A program made the position numbers and the translations under genes. The notes below the pieces were generated by a model that saw only the letters and a program-made list of their open reading frames with translations, had not been told where the DNA came from and made no database searches. From contig NZ_FQUQ01000007.1 of assembly GCF_900129215.1 (NCBI RefSeq), positions 1 through 64,000 on the forward strand: a stretch of 64,000 nt of DNA, in the 5' to 3' direction. The DNA comes from Pedobacter caeni. GTDB lineage: Bacteria > Bacteroidota > Bacteroidia > Sphingobacteriales > Sphingobacteriaceae. Numbering within the stretch: the first letter of the stretch is position 1; every line of letters begins with the position of its first letter. Of the stretch, positions 33,005 through 44,200 are shown in pieces.

Positions 33005-34429
33005 ATGAAAACTATATTAAATGGAAATGACCTCATTGAAAATGGTTATATCCCTGGAAAAATACTCGGGCTTGCATTAAGTCTGGTTGAAAATAAATTT
33101 GAAGAATTAAACAAAGAACAGCTGATCGCATTACTACAGGAAGTAAAAGCAAAACCGGAACAGTTTATGGACCATGAGATCCTGGAAGAACTGGCAACAG
33201 CCATCATTGAAGAAGCTTCGGCACCAGCAGATGAAACCATTTCCTTATCAAAACAAGCGATAGCTTATCGCATATATGGTGGAGACCAAATAGAAAATAG
33301 TCCAAGAATGCAAATGGATATTGCGATGAGACTACCCATAAGTGTTGCCGGAGCATTAATGCCGGATGCACATCATGGATATGGCTTGCCAATAGGAGGT
33401 GTTTTAGCGACGCGTAATGCGATTATACCTTACGGTGTAGGTGTAGACATTGGTTGTCGAATGGCGCTGTCTGTATTTGATATTTCGGAAAGTCATTTCC
33501 ATGAGCATGAAGCACAATTCAAGAAAGAACTGATTGCACATACCAGGTTTGGCGCAGGACGTGGTTTTATTGGTCGATACAGAGCAGATCATGAAGTACT
33601 GGAACGGGATGAGTTTAACCTTACTCCGATGATCAAAAACCTGCACGATAAAGCTTATGATCAATTAGGAAGCTCGGGAGGTGGAAATCACTTTGTAGAA
33701 TGGGGGATCATTGAATTTGAAAAAGACGATGTAGTTTTAAATATTTCCAGGGGAAAATACGTTGCTCTACTGACACATTCAGGTTCAAGGGGTCTTGGAG
33801 CGACAATCGCCGGACATTATACCAAATTGGCTAAAGATTTATGTAAACTTCCAAAAGAAGCAGCAAATCTTGCCTATCTGGACATGAATTCCGAAGCTGG
33901 ACAAGAATACTGGCTGGCCATGAACCTTGCAGGAGACTATGCTTCTGCCTGTCATGAAGTAATTCATAAAAGACTGACTAAAGCGATCGGTGCAGAGGTA
34001 CTGGCCCGGGTAGAGAACCACCATAATTTTGCCTGGAAAGAAATCTGGAACGGGGAAGAAGTGATTGTTCACCGTAAGGGGGCTACTCCTGCCGGCAAAG
34101 GGGTGATGGGAATTATTCCAGGCTCTATGACTGCACCCGGTTTCCTTGTCCGCGGAAAAGGAGAAACTGCCGCGATCAACTCTGCTTCTCATGGGGCAGG
34201 AAGATTGATGAGCCGAACAAAAGCCATTCAAAACATCTCTAAAAAGCGGATGAGCGATAGCTTAAGGGAACATGGAGTTACCTTGATCGGTGCAGGATTA
34301 GATGAAGCTCCTATGGCTTATAAAGACATCAACCTGGTGATGGACGCTCAAAAAGAACTCGTTGATGTAGTGGCCAGGTTCAGTCCGAAGATTGTCCGTA
34401 TGGCCGATGACGGAAGCCGTGAAGACTAA
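33005..34429 (+). CDS. rtcB: RtcB-type RNA ligase (copy 2)
   Basis: 474 residues with a full RtcB active site: Cys151 (GVDIGCRM), His229 (GGGNHF), His258 (THSGSRG), VENHHNFAW (His339/340) and nucleotidylated His396 (ASHGAGR). It is the last gene of the unit tRNA-like RNA, slipin, two nucleotidyltransferases, rtcB. It is clearly homologous to copy 1 but diverged through the N-terminal 90 residues and the 180-210 region, which contacts RNA. The two may serve different broken RNAs. A terminator follows directly. Confidence 0.95.
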   Translation: MKTILNGNDLIENGYIPGKILGLALSLVENKFEELNKEQLIALLQEVKAKPEQFMDHEILEELATAIIEEASAPADETISLSKQAIAYRIYGGDQIENSPRMQMDIAMRLPISVAGALMPDAHHGYGLPIGGVLATRNAIIPYGVGVDIGCRMALSVFDISESHFHEHEAQFKKELIAHTRFGAGRGFIGRYRADHEVLERDEFNLTPMIKNLHDKAYDQLGSSGGGNHFVEWGIIEFEKDDVVLNISRGKYVALLTHSGSRGLGATIAGHYTKLAKDLCKLPKEAANLAYLDMNSEAGQEYWLAMNLAGDYASACHEVIHKRLTKAIGAEVLARVENHHNFAWKEIWNGEEVIVHRKGATPAGKGVMGIIPGSMTAPGFLVRGKGETAAINSASHGAGRLMSRTKAIQNISKKRMSDSLREHGVTLIGAGLDEAPMAYKDINLVMDAQKELVDVVARFSPKIVRMADDGSRED

Positions 34430-34433
34430 ATGA

Positions 34434-34464
34434 AAAAGGTTCGGATATGTTATCCGAACCTTTT
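34434..34464. terminator. Terminator ending the RNA-repair unit and tex
   Basis: The perfect 14-bp stem AAAAGGTTCGGATA with its complement and a TGT loop is flanked by A- and T-rich sequence. It serves both rtcB copy 2 and the convergent tex gene. Confidence 0.92.
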
Positions 34465-34482
34465 CTGTTTATCTGAGAACTG

Positions 34483-36780
34483 TTACTTGAACATATTTTT
34501 CAATGCTTCCAGTTTCAGTTGTAAATCACCTTCCGGCTGTGCTTTTCCTTTTTGTTCCGGTTTATGTGCCGGCTTTGGTTTAGCATTGGCTGGCTTATTG
34601 AACGTTTTTGCTTTATCAGCCGGTTTCCCGGTGTTTTTCGATTTAGGTCTTGCCTCTCCTGTTTTCATCGATAAGGAAATGCGTTTACGCGCAACATCCA
34701 CTTCCATAACCGTCACTTCTACTTTCTGATGCACTTTTACCACATCATTTGGGTTCGCGATGAAACGGTCTGACATCTGGCTGGTATGTACCAATCCATC
34801 CTGATGAACTCCGATATCCACAAAAGCACCGAAATTGGTAATGTTCGTTACAATTCCAGGAAGCTTCATGCCAATCTTAAGGTCTGAAACTTCATTCACC
34901 CCATCGGTAAAGCTAAATGCCTCGAATTGCTCACGGGGATCTCTCCCTGGTTTAGCCAGCTCATTCATGATGTCGTTTAGGGTAGGCAATCCGATCTCGT
35001 CACTTACATATTGTTGTAATTTGATTTGCTTTCTCAGCTCTGAATCCTTCACCAGCTGTGCAACAGTACAGTTTAAATCTCTGGCCATTTTATTCACCAG
35101 GGCATAACGTTCCGGGTGAACACCGCTGGCATCAAGCACATGTTCTGCATTTCTGATCCTCAGGAATCCCGCAGCCTGTTCAAATGCTTTATCGCCCAGA
35201 CGGGGAACCTTTTTCAGACTTTCTCTGTTTTTAAATGCACCATTCTCATTTCTATAGCTCACGATGTTTTGTGCCAGCTGAGGGCCAAGTCCGGAAACAT
35301 AGGCCAATACCTGTTTCGAAGCAGTATTTAACTCTACTCCTACCGCATTTACACAGCTCATTACGGTATCATCTAAAGACTGTTGCAATTTAGTTTGATC
35401 TACATCATGCTGATATTGACCGACACCAATAGATTTAGGATCGATTTTTACCAGTTCAGCCAATGGATCCATTAACCTTCTGCCAATAGAAACGGCGCCA
35501 CGAACGGTAATGTCCTGGGTTGGGAATTCTTCCCTTGCCACATCAGAAGCAGAATAGATAGAAGCCCCGTTTTCATTCACCATCACCACTGTGATTTCCG
35601 GCAACTGAAGTCCACGGATAAATACTTCTGTTTCTCTTCCTGCAGTGCCGTTGCCAATGGCTATGGCTTCTACTTCATGCTTTTTACAAAGCTCAATAAT
35701 TTTATCTGCTGCGTTCTTCACATTGCCTTGTCCGGTATGCGGGTAGATCGCTGTATTTTCTAATAATTTCCCTTGTCTGTCCAAACAAACCACTTTACAT
35801 CCGGTACGGAATCCAGGGTCGATAGCGAGGACGTTTTTCTGTCCCATTGGGGCGGCCAATAAGAGTTGTCTTGCATTTTCGGCAAAGACACGAATGGCTT
35901 CTTCGTCCGCTTTATCTTTCGAGAAAGATCGGATTTCGGTTTCCATTGCCGGGCCTAACAGCCTTTTGTAGCAGTCCTGAATAGCCAGTTTCACCTGTTT
36001 GCTCCCCGGAGAATTCCCTTTCACAAACTGCTCTTCCAGAATAGAAATTGCGCCTTCTTCTTCCGGCATGGTCTCCAGCTTCAGGATGGATTCGTTTTCT
36101 CCTCTTCTCATGGCAAGCACGCGGTGCGATGGAGCCGCTTTCAGGGGTTCTTCCCATTCAAAGTAATCTTTATACTTGATTCCTTCTTCCTCTTTACCTT
36201 TCAGTACTGACGATTTGAAGGAAGCTTTTTGCTGGAAATATTTACGCATAGAAGTTCTCACTTCCACGCTTTCATTGACGATCTCTGCGATGATATCTCT
36301 GGCACCTGCAAGTGCTTCATTAATAGAATTCACTCCGAGTTCGGTATTCAGGAAGGCTGTTGCTTCTGAGTCAGGGTCAACTTTTCCTTGTTCCAGGATC
36401 ATCAAAGCCAAAGGCTCAAGGCCTTTTTTTCTTGCTTCCGAGGCTCTGGTTTTACGTTTAGGCTTGTAAGGAAGGTAAATATCCTCGATCGTGGCAATGT
36501 TCGTTGCCTCGTTGATCTGACTTTCCAGTTCAGGAGTCAGCTTATCGAGTGCTGCCAAAGCTTTCAGGATTGCTTCTCTGCGTTTATCGAGTTCGCGAAG
36601 CTGTTGAAACCTGTCGCGGACCGCCGCCACCTGTACTTCATCCAGGCTACCCGTCATTTCTTTACGGTAACGGGAGATAAAAGGAACGGTTGCTCCTTCA
36701 TCTAACAATTCAATAGTCGCATTAACCTGCTTTTCAGCTACCGCAAGTTCGGCAGCAATTATTTTAGAATGGTGACTCAT
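34483..36780 (-). CDS. tex: Tex-family RNA-binding transcription accessory protein
   Basis: 765 residues. Tex N-terminal helical region, YqgF-like domain (NVLAIDPGFRTGCKVV), HhH motifs (VSGLGPQLAQNIVSYRNENG) and a C-terminal S1 domain (LPGIVTNITNFGAFVDIGVH, about 650-720), then a basic Pro/Lys-rich tail. Tex binds RNA and is related to eukaryotic Spt6. It affects transcription and stress tolerance. The low-complexity basic tail is longer than in many homologues. Confidence 0.95.
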   Translation of the reverse strand: MSHHSKIIAAELAVAEKQVNATIELLDEGATVPFISRYRKEMTGSLDEVQVAAVRDRFQQLRELDKRREAILKALAALDKLTPELESQINEATNIATIEDIYLPYKPKRKTRASEARKKGLEPLALMILEQGKVDPDSEATAFLNTELGVNSINEALAGARDIIAEIVNESVEVRTSMRKYFQQKASFKSSVLKGKEEEGIKYKDYFEWEEPLKAAPSHRVLAMRRGENESILKLETMPEEEGAISILEEQFVKGNSPGSKQVKLAIQDCYKRLLGPAMETEIRSFSKDKADEEAIRVFAENARQLLLAAPMGQKNVLAIDPGFRTGCKVVCLDRQGKLLENTAIYPHTGQGNVKNAADKIIELCKKHEVEAIAIGNGTAGRETEVFIRGLQLPEITVVMVNENGASIYSASDVAREEFPTQDITVRGAVSIGRRLMDPLAELVKIDPKSIGVGQYQHDVDQTKLQQSLDDTVMSCVNAVGVELNTASKQVLAYVSGLGPQLAQNIVSYRNENGAFKNRESLKKVPRLGDKAFEQAAGFLRIRNAEHVLDASGVHPERYALVNKMARDLNCTVAQLVKDSELRKQIKLQQYVSDEIGLPTLNDIMNELAKPGRDPREQFEAFSFTDGVNEVSDLKIGMKLPGIVTNITNFGAFVDIGVHQDGLVHTSQMSDRFIANPNDVVKVHQKVEVTVMEVDVARKRISLSMKTGEARPKSKNTGKPADKAKTFNKPANAKPKPAHKPEQKGKAQPEGDLQLKLEALKNMFK

Positions 36781-36901
36781 TTAAAGATCTTTTGGTATTC
36801 TAACTTACAATTGGGGTCAAAATTAATTCTAACAATCGACATCCTCAAATAAATAAAATGTTAATGAATTGTTGTGCCCTGGTTAGGATGGATAAAAAAA
36901 A

Positions 36902-36928
36902 ATCCCGCTGGGTTTTTGCCAACGGGAT
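36902..36928 (-). terminator. Terminator after pdhB
   Basis: Minus-strand stem ATCCCGTTGG / CCAGCGGGAT with a 7-nt loop and one mismatch, followed by eight or more T residues, 26 bp after the pdhB stop. Confidence 0.88.
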
Positions 36929-36953
36929 AATATCATAGAATATATTAAATAGC

Positions 36954-37940
36954 TTATTTTGCTACGTACATTACTTCTTTAACTGCTTTAATCACTTTTT
37001 CAGCATTAGGTAAGCTGGCTGCGATCAGCGTTGGTGCATACGGAAGTGGAACATCCGCACAAGTGATGCGCAATACCGGAGCATCTAAGTAATCAAAAGC
37101 ATTCTTTTGAACGTTAAATGCAATCTCAGAAGAGATAGAAGCCAATGGCCATGCCTCTTCAACGATCACTAAACGGTTTGTTTTCTTCACAGACTCAATG
37201 ATGGTTGCATAATCAATAGGACGTACTGTACGTAAATCGATTACTTCAACATTGATTCCGTCTTTAGTTAACTCTTCTACTGCCGGGTTTACCACACGGG
37301 TTAACATTTTACCGAAAGTAACGATGGTTACATCAGAACCTTCTTTAACCACATTTGCTTTACCGATTGGCAGGTAATATTCTTCTTCAGGAACTTCTCC
37401 TTTATCGCCATACATCACTTCAGACTCCATGAAAATAACCGGATCCGGATCAAGGATAGCTTGTTTTAATAAACCTTTAGCTTCGTAAGGAGTAGATGGA
37501 ACCACTACTTTTAAGCCCGGGCAGTTTGCATACCAGTTCTCAAAATTCTGAGAGTGCTGAGCACCTAGCTGACCTGCATTTCCGGTTGGGCCACGAAATA
37601 CGATCGGAATAGGGAACTGTCCGCCACTCATTGATAACATTTTGGCTGCACCGTTAATAATCTGATCAATAGCAACCAACGAGAAATTGAAAGTCATAAA
37701 TTCTATGACCGGAATCAATCCATTCATTGCTGCGCCAATACCAATACCGGTAAAGCCCAATTCAGCAATTGGAGTATCAATTACGCGTTTGTCGCCAAAC
37801 TCGTCTAACATACCCTGACTTACCTTATAAGCACCATTGTATTGCGCTACTTCTTCACCCATCAGAAATACGTTCTCATTTTTACGCATTTCTTCACTTA
37901 GGGCTTCACGTAACGCTTCTCTAAATTGAATTTCTCTCAT
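36954..37940 (-). CDS. pdhB: Pyruvate dehydrogenase E1 component, beta subunit
   Basis: 328 residues, the full E1-beta length. It begins MREIQFREALREALSEEM. Transketolase-type motifs include MGEEVAQYNGAYKVSQG, GFTGIGIGAAMNGLIPVIEF and a C-terminal domain with IDLRTVRPID. It forms the thiamine-diphosphate E1 component with PdhA, decarboxylating pyruvate for acetyl-CoA production. The alpha subunit gene is not in this window, so it stands alone. Confidence 0.93.
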   Translation of the reverse strand: MREIQFREALREALSEEMRKNENVFLMGEEVAQYNGAYKVSQGMLDEFGDKRVIDTPIAELGFTGIGIGAAMNGLIPVIEFMTFNFSLVAIDQIINGAAKMLSMSGGQFPIPIVFRGPTGNAGQLGAQHSQNFENWYANCPGLKVVVPSTPYEAKGLLKQAILDPDPVIFMESEVMYGDKGEVPEEEYYLPIGKANVVKEGSDVTIVTFGKMLTRVVNPAVEELTKDGINVEVIDLRTVRPIDYATIIESVKKTNRLVIVEEAWPLASISSEIAFNVQKNAFDYLDAPVLRITCADVPLPYAPTLIAASLPNAEKVIKAVKEVMYVAK

Positions 37941-38007
37941 TGTATATTCAAATATTAACTGTGGGCAAATATAACTATTGTAACTTAATTATAAAGTAGT
38001 GTTTTAA

Positions 38008-38370
38008 TTACACTTTGTTTTCTATGGATTCTCCGAAATGAATGATGTTTCCATTGTTGTCTAAAATCGAGAACTGACGCATTCCCCAGGGCATTTCTGC
38101 CAGCTTACCATTGGGATGAACCACTCCCAGAGGCTCATATTGTTGATACAATTGCTCAACTTTATTTACATTGATATAACAACCGGTATGCTTTGGAATC
38201 TCCGGATCTGTGGTTGGCCAGAAGTGCAAAGAGATGTCATCTTTACTAAAAATCAGGTATCCATCCCATTCAGAATGGAAGGTAAAGTCTAATTTTCCGG
38301 TGTAAAAAGCGATGGTTTCCGTTGTATTTACCGAAGCGAGAATGGGTACTGCAGAGACAAGCATAGGCAT
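38008..38370 (-). CDS. VOC-superfamily (glyoxalase/bleomycin-resistance-like) protein
   Basis: 120 residues with one VOC fold of paired beta-alpha-beta-beta-beta units: VPILASVNTTETIAFYTGKL at the start and FSILDNNGNIIHFGE at the end. The C-terminal half resembles bleomycin-binding proteins. The reaction or ligand is unknown. It is 7 bp downstream of the addB-like gene on the same strand and may be in its operon. Confidence 0.75.
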   Translation of the reverse strand: MPMLVSAVPILASVNTTETIAFYTGKLDFTFHSEWDGYLIFSKDDISLHFWPTTDPEIPKHTGCYINVNKVEQLYQQYEPLGVVHPNGKLAEMPWGMRQFSILDNNGNIIHFGESIENKV

Positions 38371-38376
38371 AGTTTT

Positions 38377-41289
38377 TTATTTTCCACAAAGGGTGAGGTA
38401 AGGACAATACATGCAATTATCGGCTACTGTTGTGTGTACAAAAGGGACATCAGGATTGAACAATTCTTCCAGCTTTTGGCGGAGCAGATTGGTAAAATTT
38501 CCTTTCATATCGTCGAGTTGTTCGGCCTGGAGCAATACTTTTTTCCGGTTTTCCCTCAAATAGAACAAGGTTCCTTCTTCCCGCATTTTACGAATGATGT
38601 AAAGGTTGGGTTCTACCCCTGTGATTCCTTTAGCCTGTTCGTAAACGTATGTATAGAACAAGGTTTGCACGAGTGCCTTGTTTTGTTTATTACTTTCTGT
38701 GTCAAAAAGCTCTTCAATGGAAGAGAATCCGATTTCGTCCCTACCTGTTTTATAATCCACGATTCTCGTAACTCCGTTGCGCTGATCTACACGGTCGATG
38801 ATTCCGAACAGGGTCAGCTGCCGCTCCTCTCCTTTCACCTTTATAGGAAAAGGGATGACATAATCTTCATCATTTTCCAGTTCTACCAGGGTAAAAGGGG
38901 CTTGATTTTCATCATGATCGAGGATGACATTTGCATATTCGGCTACGATGGCCAGCATGACCTGCTGCATTCCATTATGTTCCAGGATCTTTTCTTCCTC
39001 TTTGAACATCACGAAAGCAAAAGCACGTTTACACAGCTCAGTCAGATTTTTCCTGTTCTCTACAATTCTTTCTTTAGTGATATAAGGGCTTTCGGCCTGA
39101 AGTTTCTGGTAAAAACGCTCCAATACCAGGTGGAGTGTAGATCCAATGCTGTTCGCTTCCAGGTTTTCTGCCAGTTCTTCCGGCTCTTCTACTTTTGCAA
39201 TGTATTTATAGAAAAACTGTACCGGGCAATTCAGGTAAGTGGTGAGGCGGGTTGCTGAAAGTTTAGCTGAAGGTCCCTCCTGTCCATCCAGATAAAGGTT
39301 TAATCTTCGGAGTGTCTCCCCTTCCTTTTTAATATCCACATTCGATTTTGACTCAATGGCAACGGATTGCGACTGGTCAAAATATTTAAAGGTATAACCG
39401 CTTTCGAATTCCAGCTGACGGAGAAAACGGCTGGGTTCACCTGTATTGTTATCATCCCCCTGGCCATTATAAACCAGGCTGACTTTCTTTGAACGCTGCA
39501 GCAAACGGTAAAACATATACGCAGAAATGGCATCCTGGTTTTCGATAACAGGCAGGCCGTAAGCCCTGCGGATGCTATCCGGAATAAAGCTTGGCGAAAC
39601 ATTGATCTGTGGGAGAATCCCTTCATTTACACCCAGCACATATACATGCTCAAAATCCAGGCTCCTGCTTTCCAATAATCCCATTACCTGCACACCTTGC
39701 AAAGGCTCTCCGCTTAAAGGAACTGAAATCCCCTGCACTGCTTTTTGCACGAGGGAAAGCACAAAGGAAAGGGGCAGCTGAGCGGCATAATCCTCCAGCG
39801 TATCGTGTAACCTGTTCAGCTCTTTTAAAGTAGCGCCAAACAAATCAGCCTCTGTTTGTTTTAAGGTTTTATCTTCCAGCTGGCGCTCCAGAATCAACTT
39901 AAATACCTTTTGCAGGTTATTTATAGCCGCTAATCCTTTATGCACTTTTGTAAAAAAGAGACTGGACAGTTCGTCATGATGCAAACTGAGCAGGGGAACC
40001 TCTATCAGTTGTTCTTTTAAAATTTCCTGTTGTACCAGATCTCTTTGTACCGCAGACACGCCGGTTAAAGGGTGAGACAAAAAAGCCTCCACTTCTCTGT
40101 AATAAACGGTATCTTTTTTACCATCAATCAATTGTGCCTGCACACTCAGCCAAAGGTCTGCAAGGCCAAAAATGGAAGTCGCCAGTAAAGGATACCCCAT
40201 CGTGACGTTGAGGTCAATATTAGAGATCCTATCGGCATGCTGGTATTGCGTAGGAATGGTCTGTAAAACAGGGAGCAACAAACTCTCGTCGGCCAGGATC
40301 AATGCAATTTTCCCTGCATTATCTGCAGCATCCAGTAAGGGATAATCCTGTAGCAATTCCTGCTGAAGGATTTTTGCCTGTGCCGTTTGCCCCTGAGTTT
40401 TGTAAACGTTAATTTCTTTCTGATGGCTCCTGATCAGGTCTTTGCTTGCACCCAATGCATTTGGGAGTCCTAACTTTTGGATATTTTTCCTCAGGAACAA
40501 GCCCGCTTCCTGGGTATCATCCTGGAGGTAGTAATTATCAGTATCAAAATAAAACAAGGCCTTTTCGTCTTTGTTCCAGCGCTTAAAGATGACCGCTTCT
40601 GCATTGCTCAGGGCATTGAATCCGGCAAAGACCAGTTTCCCTTCCTTGAAATCATCAATAAAAGAAGGCCTGTCGGCTTTGCCTTCTGCCAGCTGACGAT
40701 AAATGTAGGCCATCGTCGTATACCCTTTTTCCCTTAAGGCCTGATGAAAACCACGGTACAGCTTTGGCATACGCCTCCACATGCGGATAAACTGTTCCTG
40801 ATGATTCTGTTGTTTGCCTGAGGAGAAAGAAGACCAGAATTGCTCTAAAAACTGTTGTTGTTCTGGTGTGAGGTGCTGAAATTCCTTTTCGATCACGGCA
40901 ATATCTTCCAGCTCCTGAAACAGCTGATCCGCATTGACAAGGTCATTGTCAATTTGCGAAAAATCACTCAGGATAATCCTTGCAATGGGATAAAACACAT
41001 CCGGGTTTAAGGCTTTTCCTCCTTCCTCTGCCAGGAGTTTATTGTACTCTTTTAGCAGGGTAAAAAACTGGGTAAAGCCATCGGCAACCTGTAAATGGGT
41101 AGACAGAGCAAAAAATTCCTGAATGGTAAAAAATGAGGGACTCCAGAAAGGTTTCCCAATGGTATCCGCCAGGTGATTCTGCAAATAAGGAACCGGCCTT
41201 TTGTTGTTAAAGACAACCGCAGCATGGTGTAAATCTTTACCTAAGCGCTGTACTAAATCCTCTGCTACTTCTTTTAAAAACGCAGTCAT
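38377..41289 (-). CDS. AddB-like PD-(D/E)XK nuclease subunit
   Basis: 970 residues. The C-terminal RecB-type nuclease has VDYKTGR, with cysteines for a likely Fe-S staple (YLNCPVQFFY, then CMYCPYLTLCGK at the end). The N-terminal helicase-like part lacks a good Walker A, as in AddB-type proteins. It pairs with the helicase-nuclease gene immediately upstream (2 bp apart) to form a double-strand-break resection enzyme that feeds RecA. A gene symbol is withheld because Bacteroidota AddB sequences diverge strongly. Confidence 0.85.
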   Translation of the reverse strand: MTAFLKEVAEDLVQRLGKDLHHAAVVFNNKRPVPYLQNHLADTIGKPFWSPSFFTIQEFFALSTHLQVADGFTQFFTLLKEYNKLLAEEGGKALNPDVFYPIARIILSDFSQIDNDLVNADQLFQELEDIAVIEKEFQHLTPEQQQFLEQFWSSFSSGKQQNHQEQFIRMWRRMPKLYRGFHQALREKGYTTMAYIYRQLAEGKADRPSFIDDFKEGKLVFAGFNALSNAEAVIFKRWNKDEKALFYFDTDNYYLQDDTQEAGLFLRKNIQKLGLPNALGASKDLIRSHQKEINVYKTQGQTAQAKILQQELLQDYPLLDAADNAGKIALILADESLLLPVLQTIPTQYQHADRISNIDLNVTMGYPLLATSIFGLADLWLSVQAQLIDGKKDTVYYREVEAFLSHPLTGVSAVQRDLVQQEILKEQLIEVPLLSLHHDELSSLFFTKVHKGLAAINNLQKVFKLILERQLEDKTLKQTEADLFGATLKELNRLHDTLEDYAAQLPLSFVLSLVQKAVQGISVPLSGEPLQGVQVMGLLESRSLDFEHVYVLGVNEGILPQINVSPSFIPDSIRRAYGLPVIENQDAISAYMFYRLLQRSKKVSLVYNGQGDDNNTGEPSRFLRQLEFESGYTFKYFDQSQSVAIESKSNVDIKKEGETLRRLNLYLDGQEGPSAKLSATRLTTYLNCPVQFFYKYIAKVEEPEELAENLEANSIGSTLHLVLERFYQKLQAESPYITKERIVENRKNLTELCKRAFAFVMFKEEEKILEHNGMQQVMLAIVAEYANVILDHDENQAPFTLVELENDEDYVIPFPIKVKGEERQLTLFGIIDRVDQRNGVTRIVDYKTGRDEIGFSSIEELFDTESNKQNKALVQTLFYTYVYEQAKGITGVEPNLYIIRKMREEGTLFYLRENRKKVLLQAEQLDDMKGNFTNLLRQKLEELFNPDVPFVHTTVADNCMYCPYLTLCGK

Positions 41290-41291
41290 CT

Positions 41292-44200
41292 CTACACTAA
41301 TTTTAATTCGGCACTGTGTGCATAAAACAAATAGGTTTGCACCTTCTGATAACCCATGGCCAGTAACAGATCACGGTAACCATAAACCTGCTTAATATGT
41401 GCTTCACTCTCTTTAAGGGTGAACTTATAGTCGATAATGACCACTTCATTTCCAGAAATAAGAACCTTATCCGGCCGGTAAGTTTTCCCTCTGATGTCTA
41501 TGATACTTTTTTCATTAATGGTCTCTTTGCTCGTTCCGAGTAAGGCTTGCAAGTCTTTATGTTCCAAAACATTTACGGCCTGTTTTCTCAGATCAGGAAG
41601 TTCTTCTGCTTTAAAAACCCCCTCATTGAGCATCGTTTTCAGCACTTCATCCACCTCCGAAGCATTGGCAGAAAGGGCCAGCACTTCATGTAAAATGCTT
41701 CCTTCTCTTCCGGCATTTGTCCCGGTAAGCATTTCCAGTTCTCTCCTTTTTAACTTATTATTGAACACTTCACTAAGCCGGCCAGAAGTAGGATATTCCT
41801 GCAGGTTAATGAACTGCGGACGTTCTTCTTTAGGGCTTGATGAACCTGACTTTTTTACCACAGGTTCATCCACGATAAAGTTGCCCTCTTCGTTTAGCTG
41901 TTCTTGCAGTGTCATCGCCATCAGGTCACCAATGGTGCTGATGGTATCTGTTTTTTTCCCAAGACAGGTGATGTACAGGTATTCTTTTGTCCTGGTTGTG
42001 GCCACATATAACATGTTCAGGGCATCCATGTTATTGTATAACAATTCCTCATAATAAGGAATTGCTACTGCCGACTGACCAAGCTCTTTGCTGTATTTTA
42101 AAGGGATACTTTGCAGCTGGTGATAAGGGGTGTTTGCTGTAGGCACCCAAAAGATGCTGTTGGGTTTTCCATTGATTTCCCAGTTACAAAATGGCACCAT
42201 GACCACTTTAAAGGCAAGTCCTTTAGATTTATGAATGGTGATCACCTGCACCGCATCGGTGTTTTCTGAAGAGGGTAATGTTTTTCTACGGCCTTCTTCC
42301 TCCCAATAAGTAAGAAAAGAGGTGATTCCTTTTTCTCCCTGCCTGGCGAAATTTCCAGCCAAATCTCTGAGTGCAAACAAATACGGTAAATGCGCCGCCT
42401 GATTGGACTGGCTTAGTCCATATGCACGGATCAGCTTTTCCAGTAATTCCGGCAGCGGCTGTTGCATCCAGCTTTTCCAGTTTTCACAGAGTTCAGCAGG
42501 TAAAATATCCGACAATTCTTCCAGCCCTTTGATTTTCAGGTTAAATAAGGTTTCGGGTTTCAGTTTCTCGTTTTTCAACTGTGCATAGAGGCTGATGCAA
42601 TTGGCTTTATATAAAGCGGTATTGTTAGGGAGGCCGGCCATCACCATTAAGGTATTGATCAGGATCTTCACCGCAGTGTTGTTTTCGATCAGTAAGGCTT
42701 CTCCGGAAATCACATTGATGTTGTTCTCCATTAAAGCATCCACAACAGCGATTGCTTCCGAATTAGAGCGGACCAAAACACAGGCATCACCTGCTTTATA
42801 CCGCCGTTCTTCTACGATAAGACGTGTTAAAGTGACGACCATCCTCCTAAGGGCCTCAAGTTTAAATCCTGTTCTTCCCAGACTTCCGCCATCTGCATCT
42901 GTTTTTAAAACAGAAAAATCAATACTTCCACCGGAAGCAGTCCTGGGGGTAAGCTTTTGGGCCACTTCAGCATATACATCGGTGATGATATGACCAAGGC
43001 CTTTTTCCGCCCACCAGTTGGCGAGTTTTTGATTGGCCGACTGCTCTTCTATCGTATCATTTAACCTCCCCTGCATCAATATAGGCAAAGCCTTAAAGAG
43101 CATATTGTTAAAGAGGATGATATTTTCGGTGCTTCTATAGTTTTCTTCCAGATTGGCTGCCGTGACATAACTTTCTCCGATGTCTTTTTTTGCTTGCTGA
43201 TGAAGGATGTTCCAATCCCCATTTCGCCAGCGATAGATGGATTGTTTTACATCACCAACAATCAAATGATCGATAAGCCTGCCATTGGCTTCCGCCATTG
43301 CATTCTTTAAGAGAGGTTTAAAATTTCCCCATTGATTGGCGGAGGTATCCTGGAATTCATCAAACAGGAAATGTCGGTACCGGCTTCCTGTCTTTTCCCA
43401 GATAAAAGCCGGGTTATCATCATCTTCTCCGGTAATCCCTTTTAATAAATTTTGGGCATCGCTAATTAACAGGTTACCACTTTCCTGCCGGTATGTTTTC
43501 AGCAAGACAGCCATTTCCTGCATTAAACGCAGGTAGTATAAGTTTTTATTGAAGGCCTGCGCCAGAATATATTCAGGTAAACCAGAAATATAACGCTGGT
43601 ACAACTGGTCAAGCAAAGGGTTCAGTTCCGGATATAAAGAATCGTCTGCTCCTGCTTTAAACCATTCTTCAGGTTCATTTACCAATTTTGCTATGCTTTC
43701 AATTTTGGAGAAATCACCATCTGCTATTTTTGAAATGGCCAGCAAAGGGGAACGCGATTTTCCTTTGAGCTGATCGGTACTGATATTCGCCGATTCAAAT
43801 AAGGTAAAGGCACGTAAGGCTTTTTCTTTAAGGTCGCTTTCAAATAAAGTAATTTGTTGACGGGTAGATTTGCTGTACTCCGCAAACATGACGTTTAGGT
43901 CATTGTGCTGAATGAGTTCCTGTATGGCATTGTCAAAAGGCTGATAACGTTCTTTAAAGATCTCCCCGGCAAGGTCTATGAGTTCGTTTCTGTAATTCCA
44001 GCTGATGTTATTACTAATCCTGTCCATCGCGAGGTCAATGATCCATTGAAGCAGGTTGGGATTGCTGTCCATCTGCTCATCCAGCTTATCGGCAAGTTCA
44101 TTTTTTACTTTATCAAAGTTCATCTCCAGTGCATAACCAGAATCTAAACCCAACTCAAAAGCAAAGCCCCTGATTACCTTTTGTACAAATCCATCAATGG

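Noticed and set aside
26552-34429. Two RtcB genes as a recent duplication
   Set aside because: The proteins differ widely outside the active-site motifs and have different gene neighbours, so the split is old.
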